From contig CACFCB010000002.1 of NCBI GenBank assembly GCA_902564695.1, positions 26,502 to 90,501 on the forward strand: a stretch of DNA of 64,000 nt. Reading direction: 5' to 3'. Both the position numbers and the translations under genes were made by a program. This DNA comes from an uncultured Prochlorococcus sp. (GTDB lineage Bacteria > Cyanobacteriota > Cyanobacteriia > PCC-6307 > Cyanobiaceae). Shown one piece after another: positions 48,651 through 56,444 of the stretch (positions within the stretch are counted from its first letter, which is position 1; each line of letters opens with the position of its first letter). The notes below the pieces were generated by a model. The model was not told the DNA's origin and did not search any database. It saw nothing but the letters and a program-made list of their open reading frames with translations.

Positions 48651-49715
48651 TTGACTCTCTCTCCTTCAACTACTTATAAATATCCTTCTAACTTAGGTAT
48701 TGTTTTATGCGGTCACGGTAGTAGAGATCCTCAAGCAGTAAAAGAGTTTATAAATGTAGTGAATAAAATAAAATGTAAGATACCTAATATTCCAGTATCC
48801 TTTGGGTTCCTAGAATTTAACCGACCAATAATTAGTGAAGCCCTAGATCAACTAAGAAATATGGGGGTGGAGAGAATAATTGCTTTGCCAGCGATGTTAT
48901 TTGCTGCGGGACATACTAAAAATGATATTCCCGCAGTGCTGAATCAGTACACAACTCAAAATGGTCTTCCTATTCAATATGGAAGGGAGCTTGGCCTGGA
49001 TTCTTTGATGATTGGAGCAGCCGGGGCGAGAGTCAAAGAAACAATTACGAAATATCATATATCTTCGCTTTCAGAAACATTACTTGTCGTAGCCGGGAGA
49101 GGTTCATCAGATCCAGATGCGAATTCAAATGTTTGCAAAATTACAAGGATGCTTGTTGAAGGGTTTGGTTTTGGCTGGGGGGAAACCGTTTTTTCAGGGG
49201 TAACATTCCCTCTAGTTGAACCTGGACTTAGACATGCTATTAAATTAGGCTTTAAAAAAGTAATTCTTTTACCCTATTTTCTGTTCTCTGGGATTTTAGT
49301 AAGTCGAGTTAGAGATCATTGTGAGATAGTCTCTAATGATAATCCCGATGTTCAGTTTTTTAACGCGAGCTACTTGTCAGATCAAGATTTTGTTATCGAT
49401 ACTTTTATTGAAAGAATTCACGAAGTTTTGAATGGAGAGAATTTTATGAATTGTGCTTTATGCAAATACCGATCTAGTTTATTAGGTTTTGAAAGTGAGG
49501 TTGGATATGAGCAGGTTAGCCACCATAATCATGTTGAAGGTTCTTTAGGCATTTGCTCAGATTGTGGATTTTATAAATGTGATTGCAAAAATAAGAATAA
49601 AAGTTTCTCAGAAAAAGAAGCACTAGAACATTCACATCAACATTTTCCCTATCCACATGCTGAGCATCCCTTAGGACCTGTCACGCTTCGCTCTTTAAAC
49701 AACATCCAAATCTAA
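48651..49715 (+). CDS. cbiX: Sirohydrochlorin cobaltochelatase/ferrochelatase CbiX
   Basis: CbiX-family chelatase of 354 residues that inserts Co2+ (or Fe2+) into sirohydrochlorin for cobalamin or siroheme. Two homologous halves are seen: N-terminal LCGHGSRDPQAVKEF (His22) with ALPAMLFAAGHTKNDIP, and the second repeat VVAGRGSSDPDAN with LLPYFLFSGILVSRV, so this is the tandem long form. The C-terminal 80 residues are rich in Cys and His (CALCKYRS, SHHNHVEG, CSDCGFYKCDCKNKN, HSHQHFPYPHAEHPLG), probably a metal-handling tail. TTG start. Confidence 0.92.
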   Translation: MTLSPSTTYKYPSNLGIVLCGHGSRDPQAVKEFINVVNKIKCKIPNIPVSFGFLEFNRPIISEALDQLRNMGVERIIALPAMLFAAGHTKNDIPAVLNQYTTQNGLPIQYGRELGLDSLMIGAAGARVKETITKYHISSLSETLLVVAGRGSSDPDANSNVCKITRMLVEGFGFGWGETVFSGVTFPLVEPGLRHAIKLGFKKVILLPYFLFSGILVSRVRDHCEIVSNDNPDVQFFNASYLSDQDFVIDTFIERIHEVLNGENFMNCALCKYRSSLLGFESEVGYEQVSHHNHVEGSLGICSDCGFYKCDCKNKNKSFSEKEALEHSHQHFPYPHAEHPLGPVTLRSLNNIQI

Positions 49716-50100
49716 AATAAATAGGTTTAAATTAAAGAATCATTTGTCTCTTTCTTGACTGCGACACAATGGACTCGTTATTTATACAATTTTTTAATGT
49801 TTAGTTTCGGCTCTTTTCCCCAAGTGATTTCCACAGCTAGCGAAGAGTTTTCCACTATGAAAAACTAGAACTCCTGGTTTAGTGAAGGGCTTGTGGGATT
49901 CAATGAATATTTTAATAGTAATTTACACTTAGAGACTTTCGTGGAATAGTCTTATTTTTTTTTGAGGTTCTTCCTCGAAAAGCTTTGTAGCAGGTGAGTC
50001 TATAGTCGTCTCAGATTTTTTGCAAAGCTTTTCTTTATCTTTGACGTTTTGGTGAAAATTTAAGATCCTTAATTTATTGATTCTGATCATTAAAAAAGAG
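49716..50100. other. Intergenic region with DnaA-box-like and inverted repeats
   Basis: 385 bases without a gene. TTTTCCCCA (49814-49822), ATTTCCACA (49827-49835) and TTTTCCACT (49848-49856) resemble DnaA boxes, with a reverse copy CGTGGAATA at 49940-49948. A perfect 11-base inverted repeat, GAAAAGCTTTG (49977-49987) and CAAAGCTTTTC (50023-50033), follows with a 35-base spacer. The function is unknown. It could be a promoter or regulatory region of the DUF2811 gene, or a small RNA. Confidence 0.45.
49977..50033. repeat. 11-bp perfect inverted repeat
   Basis: GAAAAGCTTTG (49977-49987) and CAAAGCTTTTC (50023-50033) are exact reverse complements flanking 35 bases; each includes an AAGCTT core. 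In a transcript this would give a stable stem with a large loop ending in U/C-rich sequence, 67 bases before the DUF2811 ATG. Confidence 0.55.
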
Positions 50101-50379
50101 ATGGAGTTTAATCAGATTGAAACTAGTCTTGAAGAGCTCAGAAATGATGAGATTAGATGCTTAGGAAATGAATTAGATCTTATTTCTATCAATCTTGAAG
50201 CTGAGATACCTGAGGCACTTTATGCAGGTATGAAGGATTTTATTAGTAGTAACGAGAAATGGGATCAATCAAAGCTTATAAGCTCAGCTATTGCAAATTT
50301 TCTTTTTCAAAATGGTTCTGATGATAGGGCCGTAACTGAGAAATACTTAAATGACATTTTTAACCTTTCAAGTCAATAA
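50101..50379 (+). CDS. DUF2811 family protein
   Basis: A 92-residue protein from the ATG at 50101, with a purine-rich AAAAAAGAG upstream; the TTG at 50077 is a weaker alternative. The core SINLEAEIPEALYAGMKDFISSNEKWDQSKLISSAIANFLFQNGSDDRAVTEKYLNDIF matches the cyanobacterial DUF2811 family, function unknown. It is predicted helical. Its 3' end overlaps the convergent GMC oxidoreductase by 20 bases. Confidence 0.8.
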   Translation: MEFNQIETSLEELRNDEIRCLGNELDLISINLEAEIPEALYAGMKDFISSNEKWDQSKLISSAIANFLFQNGSDDRAVTEKYLNDIFNLSSQ

Positions 50380-52003
50380 TTGCCTTCTCGCAAGCTCTTT
50401 TAGTTATTGCCATCATTGTCAGGGTTGGACTTTGCCAAGATGAAGTTGGCCAGCAAGCTCCATCAACTACTAATACATTCCTGCATTCCCACATACGATT
50501 CCAGTTGTCTAAAACACTTGTTTCTTTATCATTTCCCATTGGTGCACCTCCAACCTCATGTATGTAATACCCTGGTGGTGGAGGATCGCTTTTAACCGCT
50601 ACAGATTTATTGAGAATTTGTTTCGCAAATGGAATATTTAGTATTTCATCTATTGGAAGGATAGTACCATTCCCATTATTAATAATAAGTTCAATAATTC
50701 TATTCATTTCTGTGACCATTCTTTTTTCATTCTCACGCCAAACAATTGATATCTTTGGGATAGAAATATCATATTGATCTTTGTTTTTTGAAAGAGAAAC
50801 AGTGTTTTTTTTATTTGGGAGTACTTCACCATGGCCAATAAGAAATCCCATTTTTGTATCTTTATATTTTTTTAAAAAAACGGGTGGTTCAAATCTATCA
50901 ATTCCTCCCCAAATTCCATATCCTCCTATAAAGTTATTTTTAGGTGATCGATCTCTACCAATAGGGATAAAGAAACTGCCTGCACCTGTTAAAACCTGCT
51001 GATTATTTTTATTGGAAATGTTCTTAAAATTCTTATCAATTGGGACAGTAAAAAATCTACAAGTTGATATGTGATCCATTAAGTTCATTCCTAATGATTG
51101 AGATGGATCAATTAGCCCATTAGAATTATTTTTTTCTTCGGAACTTAGTAGGATTCTAATTGTTTGGATTGTAGATGAACACAAAATAATTAATTTACTT
51201 TCTAGTTCACTTCTTTTTCCATTTTTTTGATTAACCACAATAATACCTTTTGCAGATTTTCTGTCTTTATTTAAAACTAATTTCTCTGCAATATGATCTG
51301 ATAATATCTCTACTTTTCCCAACTTAAAAGCTTCTTTTAATGTACTACCTAAACTACTATATTTTGGCCATTTCGTTTTATCTTTATTAGGACCAAATCC
51401 TCTTGAATGTACAAAAGGAAGATTTAATTTTTCTTTTATATTGGATCCAAACCTTGACTCACTTTCTGTAAAAGGAATATTACCAATATATTTACCATCA
51501 GGGATTTCTTTTAATTCATCTTTGTTACCATAAATTTTTAAAAAATTCTCTATATCTGTATAATGCGAATCAAGATCTGAATAACCAATGGGCCATTGAA
51601 GGTTGTATCCTTTACCTTTAGATGCTTCAAAGTCTTCGTTAGCCAATCTTAGTGTTATACCTCCCCATGTAAGACTTCTACCCCCCACTTGGTTGCCTTG
51701 TGTCCAGATGAAAGGAGCTTTTGGTGGGTGAGTATAGGGATTGACTTTTTTATTTGCGTACAATAATGGATTGGATTTCCAAAAACCAGGATGCTGAGGT
51801 TGCTTTTGATATTTTCCAGTTGTAATTCCTATTAGTCTTCGAATCATATTGCAAGGTTCTGTTCCATTTGCCTGTTTGATTTCAAGTTCAGGTCCTCTTT
51901 CAATTATTAATGTTCTTACACCAGCCTTTGCCATTGTAAGCGCTGCCATCCCTCCGGTGGCTCCAGAACCAATGATTATTACTTCATATGGCTTGTCAAT
52001 CAT
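50360..52003 (-). CDS. GMC-family FAD oxidoreductase
   Basis: Glucose-methanol-choline family oxidoreductase, 547 residues. The N-terminal dinucleotide motif is EVIIIGSGATGGMAALTMAKAG (8-29), with ERGPELE after it. The substrate/FAD region includes VGGRSLTWGGITLRL, LCSSTIQTIRILLSS and, at the C-terminus, YYIHEVGGAPMGN and VLVVDGACWPTSSWQSPTLTMMAI. It is soluble or peripheral, with an alcohol, sugar or sterol-like substrate. It is alone on this strand; its promoter lies in the AT-rich gap to the pentapeptide gene. Confidence 0.9.
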   Translation of the reverse strand: MIDKPYEVIIIGSGATGGMAALTMAKAGVRTLIIERGPELEIKQANGTEPCNMIRRLIGITTGKYQKQPQHPGFWKSNPLLYANKKVNPYTHPPKAPFIWTQGNQVGGRSLTWGGITLRLANEDFEASKGKGYNLQWPIGYSDLDSHYTDIENFLKIYGNKDELKEIPDGKYIGNIPFTESESRFGSNIKEKLNLPFVHSRGFGPNKDKTKWPKYSSLGSTLKEAFKLGKVEILSDHIAEKLVLNKDRKSAKGIIVVNQKNGKRSELESKLIILCSSTIQTIRILLSSEEKNNSNGLIDPSQSLGMNLMDHISTCRFFTVPIDKNFKNISNKNNQQVLTGAGSFFIPIGRDRSPKNNFIGGYGIWGGIDRFEPPVFLKKYKDTKMGFLIGHGEVLPNKKNTVSLSKNKDQYDISIPKISIVWRENEKRMVTEMNRIIELIINNGNGTILPIDEILNIPFAKQILNKSVAVKSDPPPPGYYIHEVGGAPMGNDKETSVLDNWNRMWECRNVLVVDGACWPTSSWQSPTLTMMAITKRACEKAIIDLKG

Positions 52004-52346
52004 TTTGTAGGTGGGTAGATATTTAAAATAAGTAGTTTTTTGTTTTGATTTGAAATATATTTTCTATATTAAATCATAGCGTTAGCTCTTTTCTACTTGA
52101 AAAATTTAATTTAACTATGCTTAAATTTGTAGCTATTTTAAACTTTTGTCATTATAAATCTTTTATGAGATAATATTTTTTTCTATAAAGATTAAGATTG
52201 ATATTTTTATTTAGACAATTCTTAAATTTAACTATAAACTTTTTTTTGTTAGGGTTTATTTTTAATCTAATATATATAAAATTCAATATTTAACTTTATA
52301 ACCCATATTGAATTAAAATATAACGATTAGTCGCTATTAGAAAATT
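52004..52346. other. AT-rich divergent intergenic region
   Basis: About 340 bases, roughly four fifths A or T, between the divergent GMC and pentapeptide genes. No gene, tRNA or obvious hairpin was seen. It must contain both promoters; many TATAAT-like runs prevent a confident call. Confidence 0.5.
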
Positions 52347-52817
52347 ATGTTACATCGCCTTCTTCTTTTTTCTAGCTCGTTGCTAATTGTCTTTTATTCT
52401 TTGCCAGCTTTTGCTGCTTTGGATTACGGAAAGCAAACCTTGATTGGCGCTGATTTTTCTAATACTGATTTAAAAGGAGCAACTTTCTATTTAAGTGATC
52501 TCCAAGATGCTGACTTCTCAGGAAGTGACCTTCAAGGAGCTAGTTTTTTTGATGCAAAGCTTGAAAACGCTGACTTAAGTAATGCAAACATGAAAGATGT
52601 AACTATGGATGCTGCAATATTAAATGGTGCTAATCTTTCAAATAGCATATTGGAAGGTGCTTTTGCTTTTAATGCTAAATTTGAGGATGTAATAATTGAT
52701 GGAGCTGACTTTACAGATGTGTTGTTATCTAATGATGTTAAAAAGAAACTATGTATTATCGCTGATGGGGTAAATAGCTTTACTAATAAAAAAACAAGTG
52801 AAACATTAGATTGTTAA
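52347..52817 (+). CDS. Pentapeptide-repeat protein, exported
   Basis: A 156-residue protein with an N-terminal signal peptide (LLLFSSSLLIVFYSLPAFA, cleavage about residue 23) and then about 15 tandem A(D/N)LXX-type pentapeptides, for example GADFSNTDLKGATFYLSDLQDADFS written as repeats of five from residue 34 on. They form a right-handed quadrilateral beta-helix. Such lumenal or periplasmic proteins are common in cyanobacteria with unknown roles. A C-terminal Cys pair (KKLCIIADG, ETLDC) may be a disulfide. The membrane glycosyltransferase start overlaps its end. Confidence 0.85.
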   Translation: MLHRLLLFSSSLLIVFYSLPAFAALDYGKQTLIGADFSNTDLKGATFYLSDLQDADFSGSDLQGASFFDAKLENADLSNANMKDVTMDAAILNGANLSNSILEGAFAFNAKFEDVIIDGADFTDVLLSNDVKKKLCIIADGVNSFTNKKTSETLDC

Positions 52818-52822
52818 AAAAT

Positions 52823-54934
52823 ATGCCTTTTAAGAAAAGTATTTATGACTCTAAATATATTTTTTGGATTTTAGTTTTATTAATTTGGCTTATATCTACG
52901 TTGGTTGATCGAATTTGGTGGAACTTTTATAGTAATACTCCCTCTTGGGATCAGGCTGATTACCTTAATAGTGCACTTGATAATGCACGTTCGCTTTCTT
53001 TTTTGGGTGGAGATGCCCCCTTAGATTTTCGTTCTTTTCTTGATAAGTCCCCAAAGATTCCTCCGTTGGCCTCAATAGTCAATGGTGCAGTCATTACTTT
53101 CGCTGGTGATGCCCCTCATCAAGCTGCCTGGTCTTTAAGTTTTTGGAATGGATTCTTGATTTTTAATATAGGTTCATGGGGACTTTATTTGAAAGGAAGG
53201 AAATTTGCTCTTTTTTGTGTTCTTATTAGTGCATTTTCTCCTTTCTTGTTTTACTTGAGAACAGATTATGTACTTGAACTGCCCTTAATATCAGCGATCA
53301 CATTTTATCTGTTTCACTTAGGAAGATGGAGCGATTACTCTAAGGGGGGTAAATGGATTCAAGTAATAATAGCATCATTTGGATGTGCTTTTTCTTTATT
53401 AATTAAGCAGAGTTCTTTATTAGTTATATTCCCTTCTTTTTTATTTATTTTTATTATTTCTTTTAAAAGGGATAATAAATTTAGATTACAACTTCTGTAC
53501 TTATTTTTAATCAATATCTTAGCTGTTTTCCCTTGGTTTTACCATAACTGGATAATGATATTAAGTGGTACTTATAGAGCTGTTTTTGAATCAGCGGCTT
53601 TGGAAGGTGACCCTTCTATTTTTAATTGGGAAAGTATTTTTTGGTATTTCCCTTATCTAGATAATCAATTTGGAACTATAGTATTCTTTTTTGGTTTGTC
53701 AGGGCTAATATTTATTTATTTATCTTTTATAAACATCAGACCTTTTTACATTTCAATTAAAGTAAAGAATTTTTTTAATAAAAATAACTACAAATGGACA
53801 TGGATCTATTTTAACTTATTCACTAGTTGGACTTTTACAACGTTAATTCCTAATAAGGATGAAAGGTATATTTCTTGTACAATTCCATTAATTATTTTAC
53901 TTTTGGCTCTTGGCTTTTCTAAGTGGAGTGATTGGATTGAGTCTTATTTTAAGTTGAAATTTTACTTCTTATTATTGATAGCTCCAATTAATTTCATATT
54001 CTCAAATTCTTTTAATAAGTTTAGTAATTTAGTGAATTCAGAGAGTAAATATTACCCTGTCAAGGAAATTATATCTATAGTTAAATCAGATTTGATTATG
54101 GATGAAAAAGAAACTGTTGTTGTCGTTCCAAGTACTCCTGAAGTCAATCAGCATAATGTAAGTTATATAGGGAGAATGCAAGGGGGAAATATTTTGGGGA
54201 GACAACTTGGGCAATCACTTTTACATATAGAATCAGTTCTTGAAAATTCTAATTGGATTATTTTGGCTGAGGGTGATCAAGGCTCAGTTCCAAGTAATTC
54301 TCTAGCACTAGATAAATCAATTAGAGATAGTGATATTTTTGTTAAAGTTCGACAATTCCCTAGAGAAAAAGGAGGAAGTTATTCTTTATGGAAACGAGGT
54401 TCAAATTCATTTAGTTCAAATGAATTTGACAATAGGTTTATTGAACTAGCCAATGGAATGGAGAAAGGTCCATTAGGTATTAAATTGATTTTTGATGAAA
54501 TAGCCATACAACATATGCTAGATGGACATTTTAAATATCAAAATATAGTTAGAGATAAGGCTTTATCAAATATCAAATCTAATCCAAGTAATATTGAGTC
54601 TTTATGGACTTTATCTCTTTTTAATATTATAACAAATAGGCCTTCTGAAGCAGATAGATATCTCAAAGATTTGGAAGTTTTGCTGCCCAATAATCCATGG
54701 CCAAGTGCATATAGAAGTATTGTTAATTTAGCTTCTTTGAATCCATGGAAGGCATCATTTATAGCTGACAATGCAAATTTAAGACATCAAAATTACTTTC
54801 TGAAAGCTCTAAGCGATATTAGTGCAGTTGGTAGAGGATCTGTTTGGCGATTCGGATCTGCTTTAAATAGTGTTTCAATTGCAGTAAAAAATGTTGATCA
54901 AATTTTAAAATCTAGTGAAAATGATCTTAAGTAA
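52823..54934 (+). CDS. GT39-like membrane glycosyltransferase
   Basis: Polytopic membrane protein of 703 residues from the ATG at 52823 (a TTG at 52811 overlaps the previous stop). The first helix, IFWILVLLIWLISTLV, is followed by DRIWWNFYSNTPSWDQADYLNSAL, where the acidic WDQADY lies at the site of the catalytic aspartate of PMT/ArnT-type (GT39/GT83) transferases. About ten helices run to residue 400, then a soluble C-terminal domain. It would transfer a sugar from a polyprenyl-phosphate to a lipid or protein. It forms a pair with the pentapeptide gene. Confidence 0.75.
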   Translation: MPFKKSIYDSKYIFWILVLLIWLISTLVDRIWWNFYSNTPSWDQADYLNSALDNARSLSFLGGDAPLDFRSFLDKSPKIPPLASIVNGAVITFAGDAPHQAAWSLSFWNGFLIFNIGSWGLYLKGRKFALFCVLISAFSPFLFYLRTDYVLELPLISAITFYLFHLGRWSDYSKGGKWIQVIIASFGCAFSLLIKQSSLLVIFPSFLFIFIISFKRDNKFRLQLLYLFLINILAVFPWFYHNWIMILSGTYRAVFESAALEGDPSIFNWESIFWYFPYLDNQFGTIVFFFGLSGLIFIYLSFINIRPFYISIKVKNFFNKNNYKWTWIYFNLFTSWTFTTLIPNKDERYISCTIPLIILLLALGFSKWSDWIESYFKLKFYFLLLIAPINFIFSNSFNKFSNLVNSESKYYPVKEIISIVKSDLIMDEKETVVVVPSTPEVNQHNVSYIGRMQGGNILGRQLGQSLLHIESVLENSNWIILAEGDQGSVPSNSLALDKSIRDSDIFVKVRQFPREKGGSYSLWKRGSNSFSSNEFDNRFIELANGMEKGPLGIKLIFDEIAIQHMLDGHFKYQNIVRDKALSNIKSNPSNIESLWTLSLFNIITNRPSEADRYLKDLEVLLPNNPWPSAYRSIVNLASLNPWKASFIADNANLRHQNYFLKALSDISAVGRGSVWRFGSALNSVSIAVKNVDQILKSSENDLK

Positions 54935-54957
54935 GATTACATATCAACTTGCATAAT

Positions 54958-55128
54958 TTAGAGTTGATCTCTTTCAAATGTTTTTGTTATTTCTTTAAGA
55001 AACTCAACTATTTGTATATTTGTATAGCCAAGCTCAGTTCTAAGTCCTTTACATGATGAAGTGATCTCTTTCCAAATATCAGCTCTTACAATAGCTTCTC
55101 GATCTTTTAAGTAACGCTCTTCTCTCAT
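54958..55128 (-). CDS. Small conserved hypothetical protein
   Basis: A 56-residue soluble helical protein, MREERYLKDREAIVRADIWKEITSS..., from an ATG at 55128; a TTG at 55182 would give 74 residues. The charged composition is coherent. No family was recognised. It is downstream of tRNA-Ser on the same strand. Confidence 0.5.
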   Translation of the reverse strand: MREERYLKDREAIVRADIWKEITSSCKGLRTELGYTNIQIVEFLKEITKTFERDQL

Positions 55129-55182
55129 TTTGATTGGATTAAGTGATGTTTTGGGGTTTTTTGATTTTTCTAAGAAAATCAA

Positions 55183-55490
55183 CCAAATAGATATTAAAGA
55201 ATATTTTTGGTTGCTTGGTTTGGAATTAAATCAGTTTTTCAAGAATCAAAAAACACCATTTCAAAAGTAACTTTAACTAAAAATTAAACAAATTATGTGT
55301 ATTGTAGAATTTTTCTTAAAATTAAATATTTGATCTACTTATATTTACAAGGTCTCCAAATAAATCTCTTTTAAGTTTTATTTTTAGTTATCAGTTTTTT
55401 TTTAAGGTTTAAACTTGACTTTAAAAATAAGAATTTTCTTGATCTGATTCTATCTACTACTAACCAAAAAGGGGGAAAAGCTTATAAAAT
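55183..55490. other. Intergenic region downstream of tRNA-Ser
   Basis: About 300 AT-rich bases with no gene call. A poly-T/poly-A mixture dominates; nothing beyond the tRNA hairpin at its right edge was seen. Confidence 0.5.
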
Positions 55491-55522
55491 CCCCACTCTC
55501 CATTAAGGAACGGAGAGTGGGG
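55491..55522 (-). terminator. Hairpin at the tRNA-Ser 3' end (terminator-like)
   Basis: CCCCACTCTCC (55491-55501) and GGAGAGTGGGG (55512-55522) are perfect 11-base complements with a 10-base loop; on the minus strand ATTTTATAAG follows. The upstream arm is the 3' acceptor/T-stem of the tRNA itself, so this hairpin competes with tRNA folding as well as possibly ending transcription. Confidence 0.6.
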
Positions 55523-55597
55523 GATTCGAACCCCCGATGGAGTTGCCCCCATGCTAGTTTTCAAGACTAGAGCCATAAACCACTCGACCAACTCTCC
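55511..55597 (-). tRNA. tRNA-Ser (TGA anticodon)
   Basis: An 87-base class II tRNA. The acceptor stem GGAGAGT pairs with ACTCTCC, discriminator G. The anticodon arm reads CTAGT-CTTGAAA-ACTAG, with TGA in the loop, so it reads UCA-family serine codons. A variable arm CATGGGGGCAACTCCATC and a T-arm GGGGGTTCGAATCCCCC follow. The CCA tail is not encoded. An 11-base complement of the 3' end lies just downstream. Confidence 0.97.
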
Positions 55598-55788
55598 ACC
55601 TAAAATTTTACCTTATTAGCTTCAATATATTCCGCAAAAACTAATTATTCCTCATTTTTGCTATCAAACCCATTTTTAAATATCTACTTTATAGGGGTTA
55701 AAAATTTCAGAACCTATAGATTCTCTTGTTTCATAAATATCAATGAGATCATTTATGCGATAATTTCATACATTGGTAAATCAAATTC

Positions 55789-55983
55789 ATGGCAAGCAAA
55801 AAGAGCCCACAATCACGTTTTCTTGGAGACCTTCCAATGGAGGGGGGAATTACTCAAAAAGAGAAATATCGTTATGTTGCCCACTTGATGTTTTTTATAG
55901 GTTGCGCACTGTTCTCTTTCGGGATTTGGGCTCTATCAGGTTTTACTGCTTCAAGTGGTTCAACAGGACCTTTCCCTTTCTAA
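55789..55983 (+). CDS. Small single-helix membrane protein
   Basis: A 64-residue protein starting MASKKSPQSRFLGDLPMEGGITQKEKYRYVAHLMFFIG. One transmembrane helix, VAHLMFFIGCALFSFGIWAL, is flanked by a charged N-terminus and a Gly/Ser/Pro C-terminus (TGPFPF). It resembles small thylakoid subunits in shape but no known photosystem family was recognised. The ATG and composition support it. It is convergent with the following gene. Confidence 0.6.
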   Translation: MASKKSPQSRFLGDLPMEGGITQKEKYRYVAHLMFFIGCALFSFGIWALSGFTASSGSTGPFPF

Positions 55984-56019
55984 TAATGATTTGAATATTG
56001 GCTTGGTTAGCTAAAAAAA

Positions 56020-56283
56020 TTATTTAACATTAAGTTTACTAATAGTACAATCTCTATCTTCAATAAGAGTTACTAGCCACTTTGAAGCTAATGCTCTGGA
56101 TATACTTCTATTTTTTAGTAATTTACAAATCCTTTTATAAAGTTTTTCAGATTCTATATTTGAATTGAACCATTTTTCGAATTTCAATATTTCCTCCGTG
56201 TTTTGACAAGCTCTTAGCTGATCAATAAGAGCATCATTCGTACTTGTGCTACTTATATTTATTTGTTTGTTAGTTGTAGTCAT
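56020..56283 (-). CDS. Small conserved hypothetical protein
   Basis: An 87-residue soluble protein starting MTTTNKQINISSTSTND, with DALIDQLRACQNTEEILKFEKWFNSNIE and a basic helical end (RICKLLKNRSISRALASKWL). No family was recognised. A GTG at 56301 could extend it by six residues. It lies between the small membrane protein and nrdJ. Confidence 0.55.
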   Translation of the reverse strand: MTTTNKQINISSTSTNDALIDQLRACQNTEEILKFEKWFNSNIESEKLYKRICKLLKNRSISRALASKWLVTLIEDRDCTISKLNVK

Positions 56284-56444
56284 GTAAATTTTGAAAAACA
56301 CAATACCTATTAAAGAGTTAGCTACTATTTTTTATTTGGACAATTATTTTTAAAACTTCTTTTAAAAGTAAAGCTGATTTATTGGTTCCGAAACTTTTTT
56401 AATTGATAGTCAAATCAAACATACTAAGGCTCGAAAGGGTTCTA

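Noticed and set aside
49814..49948. Chromosome origin
   Set aside because: Box-like sequences are too few and imperfect, and no dnaN or dnaA is adjacent.
55491..55522. Repeated tRNA-Ser 3' end as an integration att site
   Set aside because: The copy is inverted, not direct, and no integrase or phage gene is nearby.
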